A stretch of DNA of 64,000 nt, taken from assembly GCA_052318935.1 (NCBI GenBank), contig JBQRKO010000003.1; one strand, written 5' to 3'. The notes beneath the pieces were generated by a model. The model was given only the letters and a program-made list of their open reading frames with translations. It was not told the origin of the DNA and made no database searches. A program made the translations under genes and the position numbers. Each line of letters begins with the position of its first letter. Positions within the stretch are counted from its first letter, which is position 1. Source of the DNA: Niallia sp052318935 (GTDB taxonomy: Bacteria > Bacillota > Bacilli > Bacillales > Cytobacillaceae). This document shows, in pieces, positions 24,028-33,128 of the stretch.

Positions 24028-24906
24028 TCATAGCAAAGTTTTCTTCAAAGCTGGCATCGCATCTACTACATGCCTTTGAATTGCCAGTTCTTTTGGAGAG
24101 AATCCTAAAGCAAGACCAATTAGCTGTGGCAAGTGAAGAATTGGCATTGTAATATCTTCATTAAATCCTTTTTGTGCATCTGGCTGATATGCATCCAGCT
24201 GCATTTGGCATAAAGGGCAAGGGGTAACCATACAATCTGCCCCAGCATGTTTAGATGATAAGCAATTCTTCCCAGTCAGGTTCATTACTTCTTTCTCTGC
24301 TGGAAATACGGCATGGAAACCGCAGCACGCCAGCCTTTGACCAAAATGAACACTCTCCGCTCCCAAAGCATCTGCCACCATTTCCATTGATTGTGGATTC
24401 ATATGATTTTCAAATCCCATTACATTTGGCGGCATCAAAATATGACAACCATAAAAATTAGCAACTTTAAGGTTTGTAAGTGGGCGTTTCACTTTTTTCT
24501 TCAAGTTTTCTAACCCATAATCTTGAATCAAAGCCCATAATAGATGAGTGACTTCAACCGTTCCTTTATATTGCATACCAGCCTTCCCAAGCCCTTCATT
24601 AACTCTCGTACGCAACTTTTCGTTCTTATCCATTTTAAGCTTCGCTGTACGAAGCATTAATGTACACGTATTACATACAGTCAATAATTTATCTACTTTC
24701 AAATCCTCAGCAAGTGACATATTCCTAGCATTAATGCAGGTTGCTAAAAAATCATCCACGTCCTGGATATGGCTTGCCCCGCAGCAGGTCCAGCCATCTA
24801 GTTCAATTAACTCCATTCCTAGAGCAGCTGCTACTTTTTTTGTAGAAATCATTAGCTCCTTAGCAGCTGACTCAAGTGTACAGCCTGGAAAGAATGCGTA
24901 TCTCAT
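24028..24906 (-). CDS. SdhE-like / HdrB-type subunit with two cysteine-rich CCG domains
   Basis: A 292-residue soluble protein with two CCG domains: FFPGCTLES, GWTCCGASH and CNTCTLM in the first; YGCHILMPP, ACCGFHAV and CPLCQMQ in the second. Such domains hold the unusual 4Fe-4S clusters of heterodisulfide reductase HdrB and of SdhE, the subunit of class-E succinate:quinone oxidoreductases and of methylmenaquinol:fumarate reductase. It overlaps the iron-sulfur subunit stop by four bases, so SdhA-SdhB-SdhE are translated together. In that enzyme class it replaces the classical cytochrome b membrane anchor; here it probably links the complex to the membrane and to a low-potential or menaquinol partner. 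All expected cysteines look present. Confidence 0.88.
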   Translation of the reverse strand: MRYAFFPGCTLESAAKELMISTKKVAAALGMELIELDGWTCCGASHIQDVDDFLATCINARNMSLAEDLKVDKLLTVCNTCTLMLRTAKLKMDKNEKLRTRVNEGLGKAGMQYKGTVEVTHLLWALIQDYGLENLKKKVKRPLTNLKVANFYGCHILMPPNVMGFENHMNPQSMEMVADALGAESVHFGQRLACCGFHAVFPAEKEVMNLTGKNCLSSKHAGADCMVTPCPLCQMQLDAYQPDAQKGFNEDITMPILHLPQLIGLALGFSPKELAIQRHVVDAMPALKKTLL

Positions 24907-25862
24907 TTTTTATCAGCCACCTTTGCAAAATGGTAGATTTCCCTTACTCCCTTGATACCTTCCACTGCTTTCGGTATATGAAACGGATTTATCTTCCCTT
25001 TTTTTATCATTCTTAAAGCAAATGGAATCTTTTTCATTGCGGTATTGATAAGACCGTCTGTTTTGATAGGCAGCATCACTTCATTTAAACGTCCTTTATT
25101 TTTCACATCATTATAAAAGGCAAATGCATGCTTTGCACCTTGATTTTTTACTTCTCCCATCTTAATTGACTCTTGTCTCAGGTAGGCGATTTGACCAGTC
25201 AACGGAATTCCTTTCGGACATTTTGTTACACACTGCATACAATGCAGACATTTCCATAACTCATTTTGATAGACTGGCTGAATATGTTCTTCAGAGCACT
25301 TATCTCTTGAGTCAACGGCAAACCGGTATGCTCTGTTTAAAATGAATGGATCTAAATATGTACCATCATTTACGTCAAGTTGTTTGCATTCAGAAGCACA
25401 AACGCCGCACAAGATGCAATCGGTAGGAGCTGCTATTTTGTGATAATCATCTTCACTCTGAATAAATCCGGTTTCTTTGCTTCCATCCTCAGAAGGAAGC
25501 AGCCACGGCTTCACTTGTTCCATTTTTTCCATCTTCGGCTCCCAATCAATAGCCAAGTCTTTTATCACTTCGAAATTATTTAAAGGTTCAACTGTTAAAT
25601 AGTTTGTTTGAAACGTCTCAAGCAATTCATCCAGTGAAGTTTTACAAGCAAGAAAGGAATGATTATTGACACTAATTGAACAGCTGCCGCAAATGGCATG
25701 GCGGCACGCTGAAGTGAATACAAGGGTAGGGTCAAGCTGTTCCCGAATAGACGTTAAAGCCCAAAGAATCGTTTTTCCCTTTTCATATGGAATCTGGTAA
25801 TCCTGATACCATTTATTTACCCCATCAAATCTCTTCACTTTAAAATTCAGTGTTGTATACAT
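24903..25862 (-). CDS. sdhB: Succinate dehydrogenase / fumarate reductase iron-sulfur subunit (SdhB/FrdB)
   Basis: A 319-residue iron-sulfur subunit. The N-terminal 2Fe-2S domain has CRHAICGSCSISVNNH with a later AC. The C-terminal half has CILCGVCASECKQLD and CLHCMQCVTKCPKGIPLTG, ligands for the 4Fe-4S and 3Fe-4S clusters. It is longer than the classical B. subtilis SdhB by a C-terminal tail, as in class-E type enzymes. It starts ATG at 25860-25862, overlapping the flavoprotein stop by one base, and its end overlaps the SdhE-like subunit by four bases. It carries electrons from the flavin to the CCG-domain subunit at the inner membrane face. Distinct from the usual sdhCAB operon, which has a cytochrome b558. 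Confidence 0.92.
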   Translation of the reverse strand: MYTTLNFKVKRFDGVNKWYQDYQIPYEKGKTILWALTSIREQLDPTLVFTSACRHAICGSCSISVNNHSFLACKTSLDELLETFQTNYLTVEPLNNFEVIKDLAIDWEPKMEKMEQVKPWLLPSEDGSKETGFIQSEDDYHKIAAPTDCILCGVCASECKQLDVNDGTYLDPFILNRAYRFAVDSRDKCSEEHIQPVYQNELWKCLHCMQCVTKCPKGIPLTGQIAYLRQESIKMGEVKNQGAKHAFAFYNDVKNKGRLNEVMLPIKTDGLINTAMKKIPFALRMIKKGKINPFHIPKAVEGIKGVREIYHFAKVADKK

Positions 25863-27571
25863 TAATATTTTCTCTCCTCCGGTTGATATTTTGTAATCTT
25901 TACCGGGCTATATTCCAAACGGTATTGATCTCCTTCTTGATATATCAATGTATGTTTAAGAAATTTGATATCGTCACGATTTGGGTAATCAGCCCTTGCA
26001 TGGGATCCCCTGCTTTCTTTCCTATTTAATGCACCCAATGTAATCGCCTTTGCCAACTTTAAAATATTTCCGATTTCAATATAGTTAATAAATGCCAAAT
26101 TATATTTTACGGAGGAATCCCCAATCATAGCATTCTTATAATCTACCAATAATTGAGACACTTTTTCATAGGCAAACTTCATTTCACTCTCCTTGCGGAA
26201 AATACCTACATTATTCCACATTGTTTCGGCAAGTTCATCTCGGATTTTAAACATGTTTATTCCAGTCTTTTTCAAACGGATTGAACGGAACTTCTCTTTC
26301 CATTTTTCTGTTTCATCCATCAATTTTTTCGTCGTAGTAAAGGAACGTTTTTTTGCACTTTCCTTCGCTCCTAGTCCTGCATACTTTCCAAAAAGTACTA
26401 CGTCAGCCACTGAATTGCCGCCAAGACGATTTGCTCCATGAATGGAAACACTGCAGCACTCACCTGCGGCATGGATTCCTTCAATTGGTGTACTGCAAGT
26501 TCGGTAATCACTTACATGAATTCCTCCCATTGTATAATGACAGCTCGGACGAATCGGAACGGGTTCTTTTATAAGGTCCACACCTTCAAAATCCATGGCC
26601 AGTTCCCTTACTTGTGGCAGTCGCTCCATTATTTTCTGTTCCCCTAAATGGCGAAGATCCATCAATATATAGGAATCCATTGCTTCCCCAAAACCACGGC
26701 CTTCCTTAATTTCTATCTCGATTGCCCTTGAAACGAGGTCGCGGGGACCAAGCTCCATTTTATCTGGGGCATACCTGGCCATAAACCGTTCTCCATTTTT
26801 ATTCATTAAATATCCACCTTCTCCGCGACATGCTTCTGAAAGAAGAATACCGGTAGATGCAAGACCAGTTGGATGGAATTGAATAAATTCCGGGTCTTTT
26901 AAAGGAATGCCGACATTAAAGCAAGCAGCTGTACCATCCCCTGTCATATTGATTGCATTAGTCGTTCGGCTCCAATACACCCTCCCAAAACCTCCTGTTG
27001 CAATGACAACAGATTTCGTCTGGATTGCATGTATTTCACCGCTTCGTATATCCATAGCGACAATTCCTTCAAAATTGCCATTATCCACTGCAAGCGACAG
27101 AAGATGCCAATCATTATGGAACTTTACTCCATTTTTTAGACATTGTTCATAAAGAGTATGTAAAATAACATGTCCAGTCTTATCAGCCGAATAGCAAGTT
27201 CTTGGACTTGATGCACCTCCGAACGGACGCTGGGCTATAAGACCATTCTCATCCCTTGAAAATGGGACCCCGTAATAATCTAATTCGGAAATCACCTTTG
27301 GCATATGCGTTGTGAAAAATTCAACTGCGTCCTGATCAGCCAGGAAATCACTTCCTTTTACTGTATCCATGAAATGACTCTCAGGTGAATCATTTGCATC
27401 TCTATAGCCCATTGCTGCATTGATGCCGCCCTGGGCAGCCCCAGTATGAGAACGTGTCGGAAAGATCTTTGAAATACAGGCGACACGCAAGCTTTTATCT
27501 TCACTGGCTGAAAGGGACGCCATCATTCCAGCCCCTCCAGCTCCTACAACTACAACATCATAACTAAGCAT
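25862..27571 (-). CDS. sdhA: Succinate dehydrogenase / fumarate reductase flavoprotein (SdhA/FrdA)
   Basis: A 569-residue flavoprotein: FAD-binding VVVGAGGAGMMAS at the N-terminus, SHTGAAQGGINAAMG with the histidine that takes covalent FAD next to the Ser/Thr block, AQRPFGGASSPRTCYSADKTGH, active-site QFHPTGL and SEACRGEGGYL, and HGANRLGGNSVADVV near the capping domain. It oxidises succinate or reduces fumarate. No Tat signal is visible, unlike the periplasmic MfrA enzymes, so it works in the cytoplasm. Start ATG has GAGGTGAAAAA upstream. First intact gene of a leftward operon with SdhB, an SdhE-like CCG protein, a His/Met-rich protein, a broken membrane ferredoxin, a BNR lipoprotein and Mdh. 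Direction of the reaction in vivo is unknown. Confidence 0.92.
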   Translation of the reverse strand: MLSYDVVVVGAGGAGMMASLSASEDKSLRVACISKIFPTRSHTGAAQGGINAAMGYRDANDSPESHFMDTVKGSDFLADQDAVEFFTTHMPKVISELDYYGVPFSRDENGLIAQRPFGGASSPRTCYSADKTGHVILHTLYEQCLKNGVKFHNDWHLLSLAVDNGNFEGIVAMDIRSGEIHAIQTKSVVIATGGFGRVYWSRTTNAINMTGDGTAACFNVGIPLKDPEFIQFHPTGLASTGILLSEACRGEGGYLMNKNGERFMARYAPDKMELGPRDLVSRAIEIEIKEGRGFGEAMDSYILMDLRHLGEQKIMERLPQVRELAMDFEGVDLIKEPVPIRPSCHYTMGGIHVSDYRTCSTPIEGIHAAGECCSVSIHGANRLGGNSVADVVLFGKYAGLGAKESAKKRSFTTTKKLMDETEKWKEKFRSIRLKKTGINMFKIRDELAETMWNNVGIFRKESEMKFAYEKVSQLLVDYKNAMIGDSSVKYNLAFINYIEIGNILKLAKAITLGALNRKESRGSHARADYPNRDDIKFLKHTLIYQEGDQYRLEYSPVKITKYQPEERKY

Positions 27572-27728
27572 TTTTTCACCTCAATATAGTGATTAAGATT
27601 CTACCCTGGATTCTCTCGTACAAATCGTTTCCTTCACTACCAATAAGAGGATCATTAATTTGTATCAAAGTTCAAATAAATATCGAGTATCCAAACTTTT
27701 AAAATGGATCTTTATTCTTAAATTAGGA

Positions 27729-28205
27729 TCACCAAAGCCCTAATAGTTTCCACCATGCCCCTCCAAAGTAGAAATAAACTACTGATAAGATAGCTAATGT
27801 CCAAATCCCAGACATGCTACTTACTGCACCTTGCATCGTTTCGCTAAACCATGGAATCCTACCTAGTTCATTCAGAAAGTTAGCCATCATGACCAAGACA
27901 GCAAACCAGATCAATGTATCCCAGGCACCTTCTTCTTTTTTAATATCTGACCAAGTCAATACCTGTGTTACAAGCAAAGAACCAAGACCAATAAAAGCAG
28001 TTGTAGTTGCGTTTATATTTATATTTGATCCGAAAATCCATAGAACCAAAATCAGAAGAAATACGCCAATCATAAAAATTTCATTTTTTTTCAATGGTCC
28101 CATATCTTTTAATTTCTGTTCAGCTATTTCAGAATGTTTTTTTTCAAATTTTTCAACAAATTTAAAATCAGATATATCCCAAGAAAAAATAAAGTGAACT
28201 TTCAT
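27729..28205 (-). pseudogene. Gutted DASS-family dicarboxylate transporter
   Basis: A 158-residue frame that is clearly the C-terminal half of a CitT/DASS (SLC13-like) carrier: KDMGPLKKNEIFMIGVFLL, ITVLWIFG-like helix, TWSDIKKEEGAWDTLIWFA and NFLNELGRIPWFSE. After ILSVVYFY the chain jumps directly to FGGAWWKLLGLW, the normal family C-terminus, so about 100 residues including the SHYFFAS-type motif have been deleted in frame; about the first 200 residues are also missing, replaced by an unrelated 15-residue start. It cannot transport. Its place ahead of sdhA suggests the operon once included uptake of succinate, fumarate or malate, now lost. Confidence 0.78.
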
Positions 28206-28369
28206 TACTTATATATAGATTATAATTGTGCAGTTATTTTGAATTTTTTTAGTAAATAATTTGTACAGAGTTATATAATGTGTGATAAATTTATCAACCA
28301 CACTACAAAGTGTTTTAAACTTTGTATAGGAAGAAGCATAAGTAACCCGTGCGTATAATCGACAAGAAA

Positions 28370-28430
28370 AAGCCAATCTTTCAAGAATGCTACTTTTTTA
28401 CCTTCTTGAAAGATTGGCTTCCTACGTTTT
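28370..28430. terminator. Large 18-bp perfect hairpin in a divergent intergenic region
   Basis: AAGCCAATCTTTCAAGAA (28370-28387) pairs perfectly with TTCTTGAAAGATTGGCTT (28403-28420), followed by CCTACGTTTTT on the plus strand and TTTTCTTG on the minus strand. It sits between divergent frames (dead transporter and NAD(P)H oxidoreductase), where a terminator is not expected, so it may be a leader attenuator or the terminator of a gene now lost. Confidence 0.6.
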
Positions 28431-28522
28431 TGTTAGAACGGAAATCATATTAACACAAAACATTATACATAATTACAAAATAAAGGTTATAATTAGTTCA
28501 TCTTTTCCAAAGGAGGATATTT

Positions 28523-29107
28523 ATGAAGGTACTAGTTAATGTTTTTCATCCAAACTTAAATGAGTCAAAAGTTAACAAAAAATGGGTAGAACGACTTCAA
28601 AGTGAAAATGTTACAATCAATAATCTTTATGAAAAATACCCTAATTGGAAATTTGATCTTGACCGTGAACAAAAATTATTATTGGAACATGACAGAATCG
28701 TATTTCAATTCCCATTTTACTGGTACAGTACTCCGCCACTCTTAAAAAAATGGCTAGATGATATTTTAACTTTTGGATGGGCTTATGGTACTGGTGGAGA
28801 TAAGTTGAAAGGAAAAGAATTTGTTCTAGCCATTTCAGTTGGAGGAGCACAAAAATCATATCAAGCTGGTGGCTATAACAACTATACAATCAGCGAATTA
28901 ACACGTCCACTTCAACAAACAGCGAACTTAATTGGGATGGAGTTCCTTTCATCATTTGTCTTATACAAAGCTGTTGTTGCTTCTGAACAGGAAATAGAAA
29001 AAAGTGCTGAGGATTTAGTGAAACATATCCTTAACCCTGAGTTAAATCCTGCTGCAGCACTTAAACGCATATTAAGCGAAATGGCTGATAAAGACGTAAC
29101 GCTTTAA
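28523..29107 (+). CDS. NAD(P)H-dependent flavodoxin-fold oxidoreductase (YwrO/KefF/MdaB type)
   Basis: A 194-residue flavodoxin-like fold quinone/nitro-reductase. The signature VFQFPFYWYSTPPLLKKW, followed by DDILTFGWAYG, and AISVGGAQKSYQAGGYNN are typical of the NQO2-like family containing B. subtilis general stress protein YwrO and the potassium-channel ancillary KefF. It reduces quinones or electrophiles by two electrons using NAD(P)H and FMN or FAD, a detoxification role. Start ATG behind AAAGGAGGATATTT. Monocistronic; a stem with one mismatch (29140-29153 / 29171-29184) may end it. The 300 bases after that show no gene. Confidence 0.88.
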   Translation: MKVLVNVFHPNLNESKVNKKWVERLQSENVTINNLYEKYPNWKFDLDREQKLLLEHDRIVFQFPFYWYSTPPLLKKWLDDILTFGWAYGTGGDKLKGKEFVLAISVGGAQKSYQAGGYNNYTISELTRPLQQTANLIGMEFLSSFVLYKAVVASEQEIEKSAEDLVKHILNPELNPAAALKRILSEMADKDVTL

Positions 29108-29139
29108 ATGAAATAATTCGAAATAAAATTTTACTACTC

Positions 29140-29184
29140 GAAACTCGTACCTTCCCCTGCATTTTTGAGCAAGGTACAAGTTTC
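29140..29184 (+). terminator. Weak terminator-like hairpin after the oxidoreductase
   Basis: GAAACTCGTACCTT pairs with AAGGTACAAGTTTC (one mismatch), loop about 17 bases; no T tract follows. Between here and 29484 the DNA is AT-rich and I see no gene. Confidence 0.4.
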
Positions 29185-29483
29185 ATATACATATGGATAT
29201 TTCACTATCTCTTTTCACCTTATATCAAGAAATCCAAAAGACTGATAATATATAATTTGATAGAAGCTCTTGCATTCTTTTATTTGTAATATAATCAACC
29301 TCCCCTACTAAAGAGGAAGTTTTTAGCCAATGAAACACGGTGATGTAAACTTATTATTTAGCAAAAAACCCCTTTGTCACAAACTAATTCTGAACCACAT
29401 TAATGTGCAAATTTAAAAGTAATTAATTGCTTTTCCCTGTTAAATTCTAATTTCCCTTTGATATACTTAAATAGGTGATGAAC

Positions 29484-30158
29484 ATGTACAAGGTTTTAAT
29501 TGTTGAAGATGATCATAAAATAAGGAATTTAATGGGGCAGTACTTAGCAAAATGGAATTTTCAATCCGTGATTGTTGAAGAATTTGAACATATTGAACAG
29601 CAAATGATAAAGGAAAATCCCCATATTATCCTTCTAGATATTAATTTGCCTGGATATGACGGATTCTATTGGTGCAGCAAACTTCGCCAGCTTTCAGACA
29701 TACCTATCATTTTTATTTCTTCACGCTCGCAAAGTATGGATATTGTGATGGCCATGAACATGGGTGGGGATGACTATATTCAAAAACCATTTTCACTCGA
29801 GGTATTGGTGGCAAAAATGAATGCTGTCCTCAGACGAACTAGCTCTATTCAAAACAAGGAAAAAGACTTACTTACGGTGGGTGGGCTTACTCTTAATCTA
29901 CAAAATTCCTTTGTATTATATCAGGGAAAAGAGGCTTCTCTTACGAAAAATGAATTTCAAATCTTATACCTCCTTATGAAAAAAGCAGGACAAATTATTT
30001 CTCGGGATGAGATCATACGGGCATTGTGGGAAGATGAGCAGTTTATTGATGATAATACTCTCACTGTCAATGTAACCCGACTGCGAAAAAAGCTTGAAGA
30101 AATTGGAGTAGAAGATGCCATTATGACCAAAAAAAGACAAGGATACCTTTTACGATGA
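29484..30158 (+). CDS. BceR-like response regulator
   Basis: About 224 residues. The receiver domain has VEDDHKIRN, phosphoacceptor Asp in ILLDINLPGYDGF, SSRSQS and YIQKPFSLEV; the C-terminal OmpR winged helix has IISRDEIIRALWEDEQF and VTRLRKKLEE. I take ATG at 29484 because TAGGTGATG lies just upstream; GTG 29475 and ATG 29478 fall inside that site. Together with the next kinase (overlap of four bases) it forms a Bce-type peptide-antibiotic sensing pair that normally needs the cognate BceAB-like ABC transporter for both sensing and detoxification. That transporter is the convergent pair at 31203-33889, where the ATPase is broken. Confidence 0.9.
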   Translation: MYKVLIVEDDHKIRNLMGQYLAKWNFQSVIVEEFEHIEQQMIKENPHIILLDINLPGYDGFYWCSKLRQLSDIPIIFISSRSQSMDIVMAMNMGGDDYIQKPFSLEVLVAKMNAVLRRTSSIQNKEKDLLTVGGLTLNLQNSFVLYQGKEASLTKNEFQILYLLMKKAGQIISRDEIIRALWEDEQFIDDNTLTVNVTRLRKKLEEIGVEDAIMTKKRQGYLLR

Positions 30159-31168
30159 AATGGAGACATTATCTCTTTGATTACCGATTACTATTAATTA
30201 TTTTTTTCCTTGTCTTGGCTATTACATCCATAATTATATCACTTGATCCCAACTTACATATTCATATAAGCAACCTTCTCTATTTATTGCTTATATTGAC
30301 CTTACTTTTTGTGCTTTATTTACTGTTTGACTACCGCAAGAAAAAGGTATTCTATAGTGAATTAAAAAAGATTACAAAAGCTGGCTATATTTTGGAAGCC
30401 TCACACACTCACAAAAATGAAGAGAAATTAACCATTCAGCTCTTAAAAATTCAAAAGGAGCAATATGAACAAAGAATGGAGAAATTAAAAAATGAACAAA
30501 AAGAATGGCATGAATATATGACATCCTGGGTTCATGAAATAAAAACACCTATTTCCGTCAGCAAAATGATTTTCGAAACGGAACAGAGTTCAGAAAGTTT
30601 GGAAGAGGAAATGGAGAAAATTGAGCATTTAGTTGACCAGGCTCTTTATTATACTAGAGCGAGTGATTTTAGTAAGGACTATTTTATTCAGGAAATTAAT
30701 GTTGAACAAATCATAAAGGAAGCGGTAAAGGGCAATAGTAAGTTATTTTTATCAAAAAAAATAACGCTCAAATTGGACCTAACTGCATTGGAGGTCTTAA
30801 CTGATAAAAAAGGAATCCTTTTTATCTTACACCAGTTTCTTTCAAATTCATTAAAATACACACCTACTGGCGGTGAGATTTTCATTCAAATCCAAGAAAA
30901 TGAAAGAAGAATCATCATTCGTGATTATGGAATTGGAATTCCTGCAGAGGATTTGCCGGGAGTTTTTCAGAAAGGCTTTACAGGCAAAAATGGAAGGCAA
31001 GTTGCCTCCTCGACTGGGATGGGATTATATCTCGCTCAAAAAACAGCGGCGAAATTAGGGCATCAGCTATCCCTTCATTCTAAAGAAGGGAGCTATACCG
31101 AAGCCTCCATCTATTTTTCAAAAACAGTTGATCTGCTAAGAAAGGAATACACAACTTTTCCTCTATAA
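30155..31168 (+). CDS. BceS-like intramembrane-sensing histidine kinase
   Basis: A 337-residue kinase with two closely spaced membrane helices (about residues 12-30 and 37-56) and almost no extracellular loop, the hallmark of BceS-type intramembrane sensors. The phosphoacceptor box is WVHEIKTPISVSK, and the ATPase domain has HQFLSNSLKYTP, RDYGIGIPAEDLPGVF and STGMGLYLAQKTA. It overlaps the regulator stop by four bases. In this family the kinase does not detect the peptide itself; it reads flux through the BceB-like permease. Cationic or lipid-II-binding peptides such as bacitracin are the usual signals. Intact here. Confidence 0.9.
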   Translation: MKWRHYLFDYRLLLIIFFLVLAITSIIISLDPNLHIHISNLLYLLLILTLLFVLYLLFDYRKKKVFYSELKKITKAGYILEASHTHKNEEKLTIQLLKIQKEQYEQRMEKLKNEQKEWHEYMTSWVHEIKTPISVSKMIFETEQSSESLEEEMEKIEHLVDQALYYTRASDFSKDYFIQEINVEQIIKEAVKGNSKLFLSKKITLKLDLTALEVLTDKKGILFILHQFLSNSLKYTPTGGEIFIQIQENERRIIIRDYGIGIPAEDLPGVFQKGFTGKNGRQVASSTGMGLYLAQKTAAKLGHQLSLHSKEGSYTEASIYFSKTVDLLRKEYTTFPL

Positions 31169-31170
31169 AT

Positions 31171-31204
31171 AAGGACGTGATGCTTCCATCACGCCCTTTC
31201 TTTC
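31171..31204. terminator. Terminator shared by the BceS-like and BceB-like genes
   Basis: AAGGACGTGATG (31171-31182) pairs with CATCACGCCCTT (31187-31198, one mismatch), loop CTTC, T-rich tail TCTTTC; the two genes converge here. Confidence 0.75.
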
Positions 31205-33128
31205 AATTATTTACAATCGTGTTATATTTCCTCAGCGTAATCAAATAGTAAACTAAATAGGTAGCCATATAAATAACGATGGTGCTAAGAAACGGCTGCA
31301 GCATATTCATATGAGAAAACCTTGCCAGTGCCGTGATTAAGAATGAACTATTGGGTATGGCAATCACTAAGGGAAGTAAGAAGATAGGCAATAATTGCTT
31401 GGCAATGGTTACTTGAATTTGCTTTCGGCTCATTCCAACCTTTCTTAGTACATGATATCTTCCCTGATCAACCGTTGCTTCTGTTAGCTGTTTGTAATGC
31501 AGCATGCTGCCTGTAGCCATTAAAAATACAATCCCTAAAAAAGCACCAATGAAAATAAGCAGCCCATAAGTTTGGACTCCTTTCTGATATTCCAGAAAGA
31601 AGGAAGAAAATATAACAGATTGATCATCAAATTCGACATCTTTTAGAACCACATCTTGAATTTCATTTATTAATTTTTCCATTGATTTTTCGTTTTTTAA
31701 TTTATATATTTGCATTTCTTTTACAACGGCATGCTCTTTGAGCTGCTGATACATGGTATCATTGATAACTATTGGAAAAGCATAATAACTTTGATTTAAC
31801 ACAAGCTTCTTTTCATACTTCTGAATAGTCAGCTTGTTGTGTTCCATAATCGTAATAGTTTTCCCTGTATAGAGGTCCTTATTTTGATTTATATTTCCAT
31901 CATTAAATACAAGCGCCTTATCCCGCCCAATACTCTCATGATCTTTATTTCCCATTTTTTCAGCCAATCGTTGATATTCCTTTTCCGATAAAAGAATTAC
32001 CGGAAACAGATCTGACCCCCTGCCTGTTGCAGATAAATCTCCTTCAACCTGTAAATACTCTACTCGATCCGAAAAAACTATTTGATGTTCTCCACTTTCC
32101 TTAATTAATTTGGCTACATGTGCATCTTTCTCGTTATTTTGTGATGTATACATGAGACTTAATGGATAATTATCAGCAGCAACTGTCGTTAAGTTATGAT
32201 GAAAGCTGAAAATAGCACCTAGAGCAAATAGTGTAACCGTACTTAATAAAGCAATAATGGATAAAATGAACATATTTCCTTTCATTCGAAAGCGCAGGTG
32301 AGAAACGCTGATTAAATTTGTACCTTTAAAATAAACCCCTTTTACTTTTACCATTCTTTCTAAAAGTAAAGTAAAGACGGAATGCATAAATAGAAAAGTT
32401 CCAATTAATATCATCAACAGAGAAAATAGAACAGCAGAGAAACCATATTCCTTAAATATTCCGGAATTATCAGGTTGAAGCAGAATGTAATATCCCATTC
32501 CAAGCGCTAATAGTGATCCTAGAGCGGCTGCCTTTGAAACCTTCAGCTGTTTTCCTCCCTGTTTGTCCGCTTTTAGCAGATTCAATAACGTATTACGGTA
32601 AATCATCCGATAATTATAGAAGGAAGCAACCCCAATAATTGCAATAAAAACGATTAACGTTTGAATAACTGCTTCAGAAGATATTTCAAAATTTGCTATT
32701 ATTGAGAATCCCATTAGTTTTATTAACAACATCGCAAATAGTTTAGACAATAGAACACCAATCGCGATTCCAACCCCAAGTGAAACAAATCCTATTATAA
32801 GGTTTTCATAGAATAGGAGCCTTGCAACCTGTTTCTTCCGCATCCCGAATAAAGAGTACAAAGCCAGCTCTTTTTTCCGTTTTCTTGTAAAAAAATGATT
32901 TGAATACCATATAAAAATAGCTGAAAATAGCATCAACAAAACAGATGCTGCCATAAAGGCAGGCTGTACTTTTCCTAGGGCTGTTGCTGATTGGATAATC
33001 TGGTTGTTATACTGGAGCGAAACAAATGTAAAGTAAATAACAATGCTGAACACCATCGGATAAAAATACAGTAAATAATGTTTCGTATTCCTCTTCATAT
33101 TCTTTTTTGCAATCCTAAATAACGTCAT
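31203..33128 (-). CDS. BceB-like ABC transporter permease
   Basis: About 641 residues starting at ATG 33126-33128 (MTLFRIAKKNMKRNTKHYLL), the normal N-terminus for the family; the open frame extends 12 codons further up inside the ATPase gene. FtsX-like architecture of ten helices with a large extracellular domain (about 200 residues) between helices seven and eight, the part that binds the peptide-target complex. Two FtsX regions (FLVGIAIGVLLS-like near residue 150; YGLLIFIGAFLGIVFLMATGS near 530) are visible. It overlaps the ATPase end by 14 bases. It should pair with the ATPase encoded by 33115-33889, which is frameshifted, so the transporter is likely not powered unless another ATPase substitutes. 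Confidence 0.88.
   Translation of the reverse strand: MTLFRIAKKNMKRNTKHYLLYFYPMVFSIVIYFTFVSLQYNNQIIQSATALGKVQPAFMAASVLLMLFSAIFIWYSNHFFTRKRKKELALYSLFGMRKKQVARLLFYENLIIGFVSLGVGIAIGVLLSKLFAMLLIKLMGFSIIANFEISSEAVIQTLIVFIAIIGVASFYNYRMIYRNTLLNLLKADKQGGKQLKVSKAAALGSLLALGMGYYILLQPDNSGIFKEYGFSAVLFSLLMILIGTFLFMHSVFTLLLERMVKVKGVYFKGTNLISVSHLRFRMKGNMFILSIIALLSTVTLFALGAIFSFHHNLTTVAADNYPLSLMYTSQNNEKDAHVAKLIKESGEHQIVFSDRVEYLQVEGDLSATGRGSDLFPVILLSEKEYQRLAEKMGNKDHESIGRDKALVFNDGNINQNKDLYTGKTITIMEHNKLTIQKYEKKLVLNQSYYAFPIVINDTMYQQLKEHAVVKEMQIYKLKNEKSMEKLINEIQDVVLKDVEFDDQSVIFSSFFLEYQKGVQTYGLLIFIGAFLGIVFLMATGSMLHYKQLTEATVDQGRYHVLRKVGMSRKQIQVTIAKQLLPIFLLPLVIAIPNSSFLITALARFSHMNMLQPFLSTIVIYMATYLVYYLITLRKYNTIVNN

Noticed and set aside
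28354..28359. TATAAT as a promoter for the oxidoreductase
   Set aside because: No acceptable -35 at 16-18 bases, and an 18-bp hairpin follows at once.
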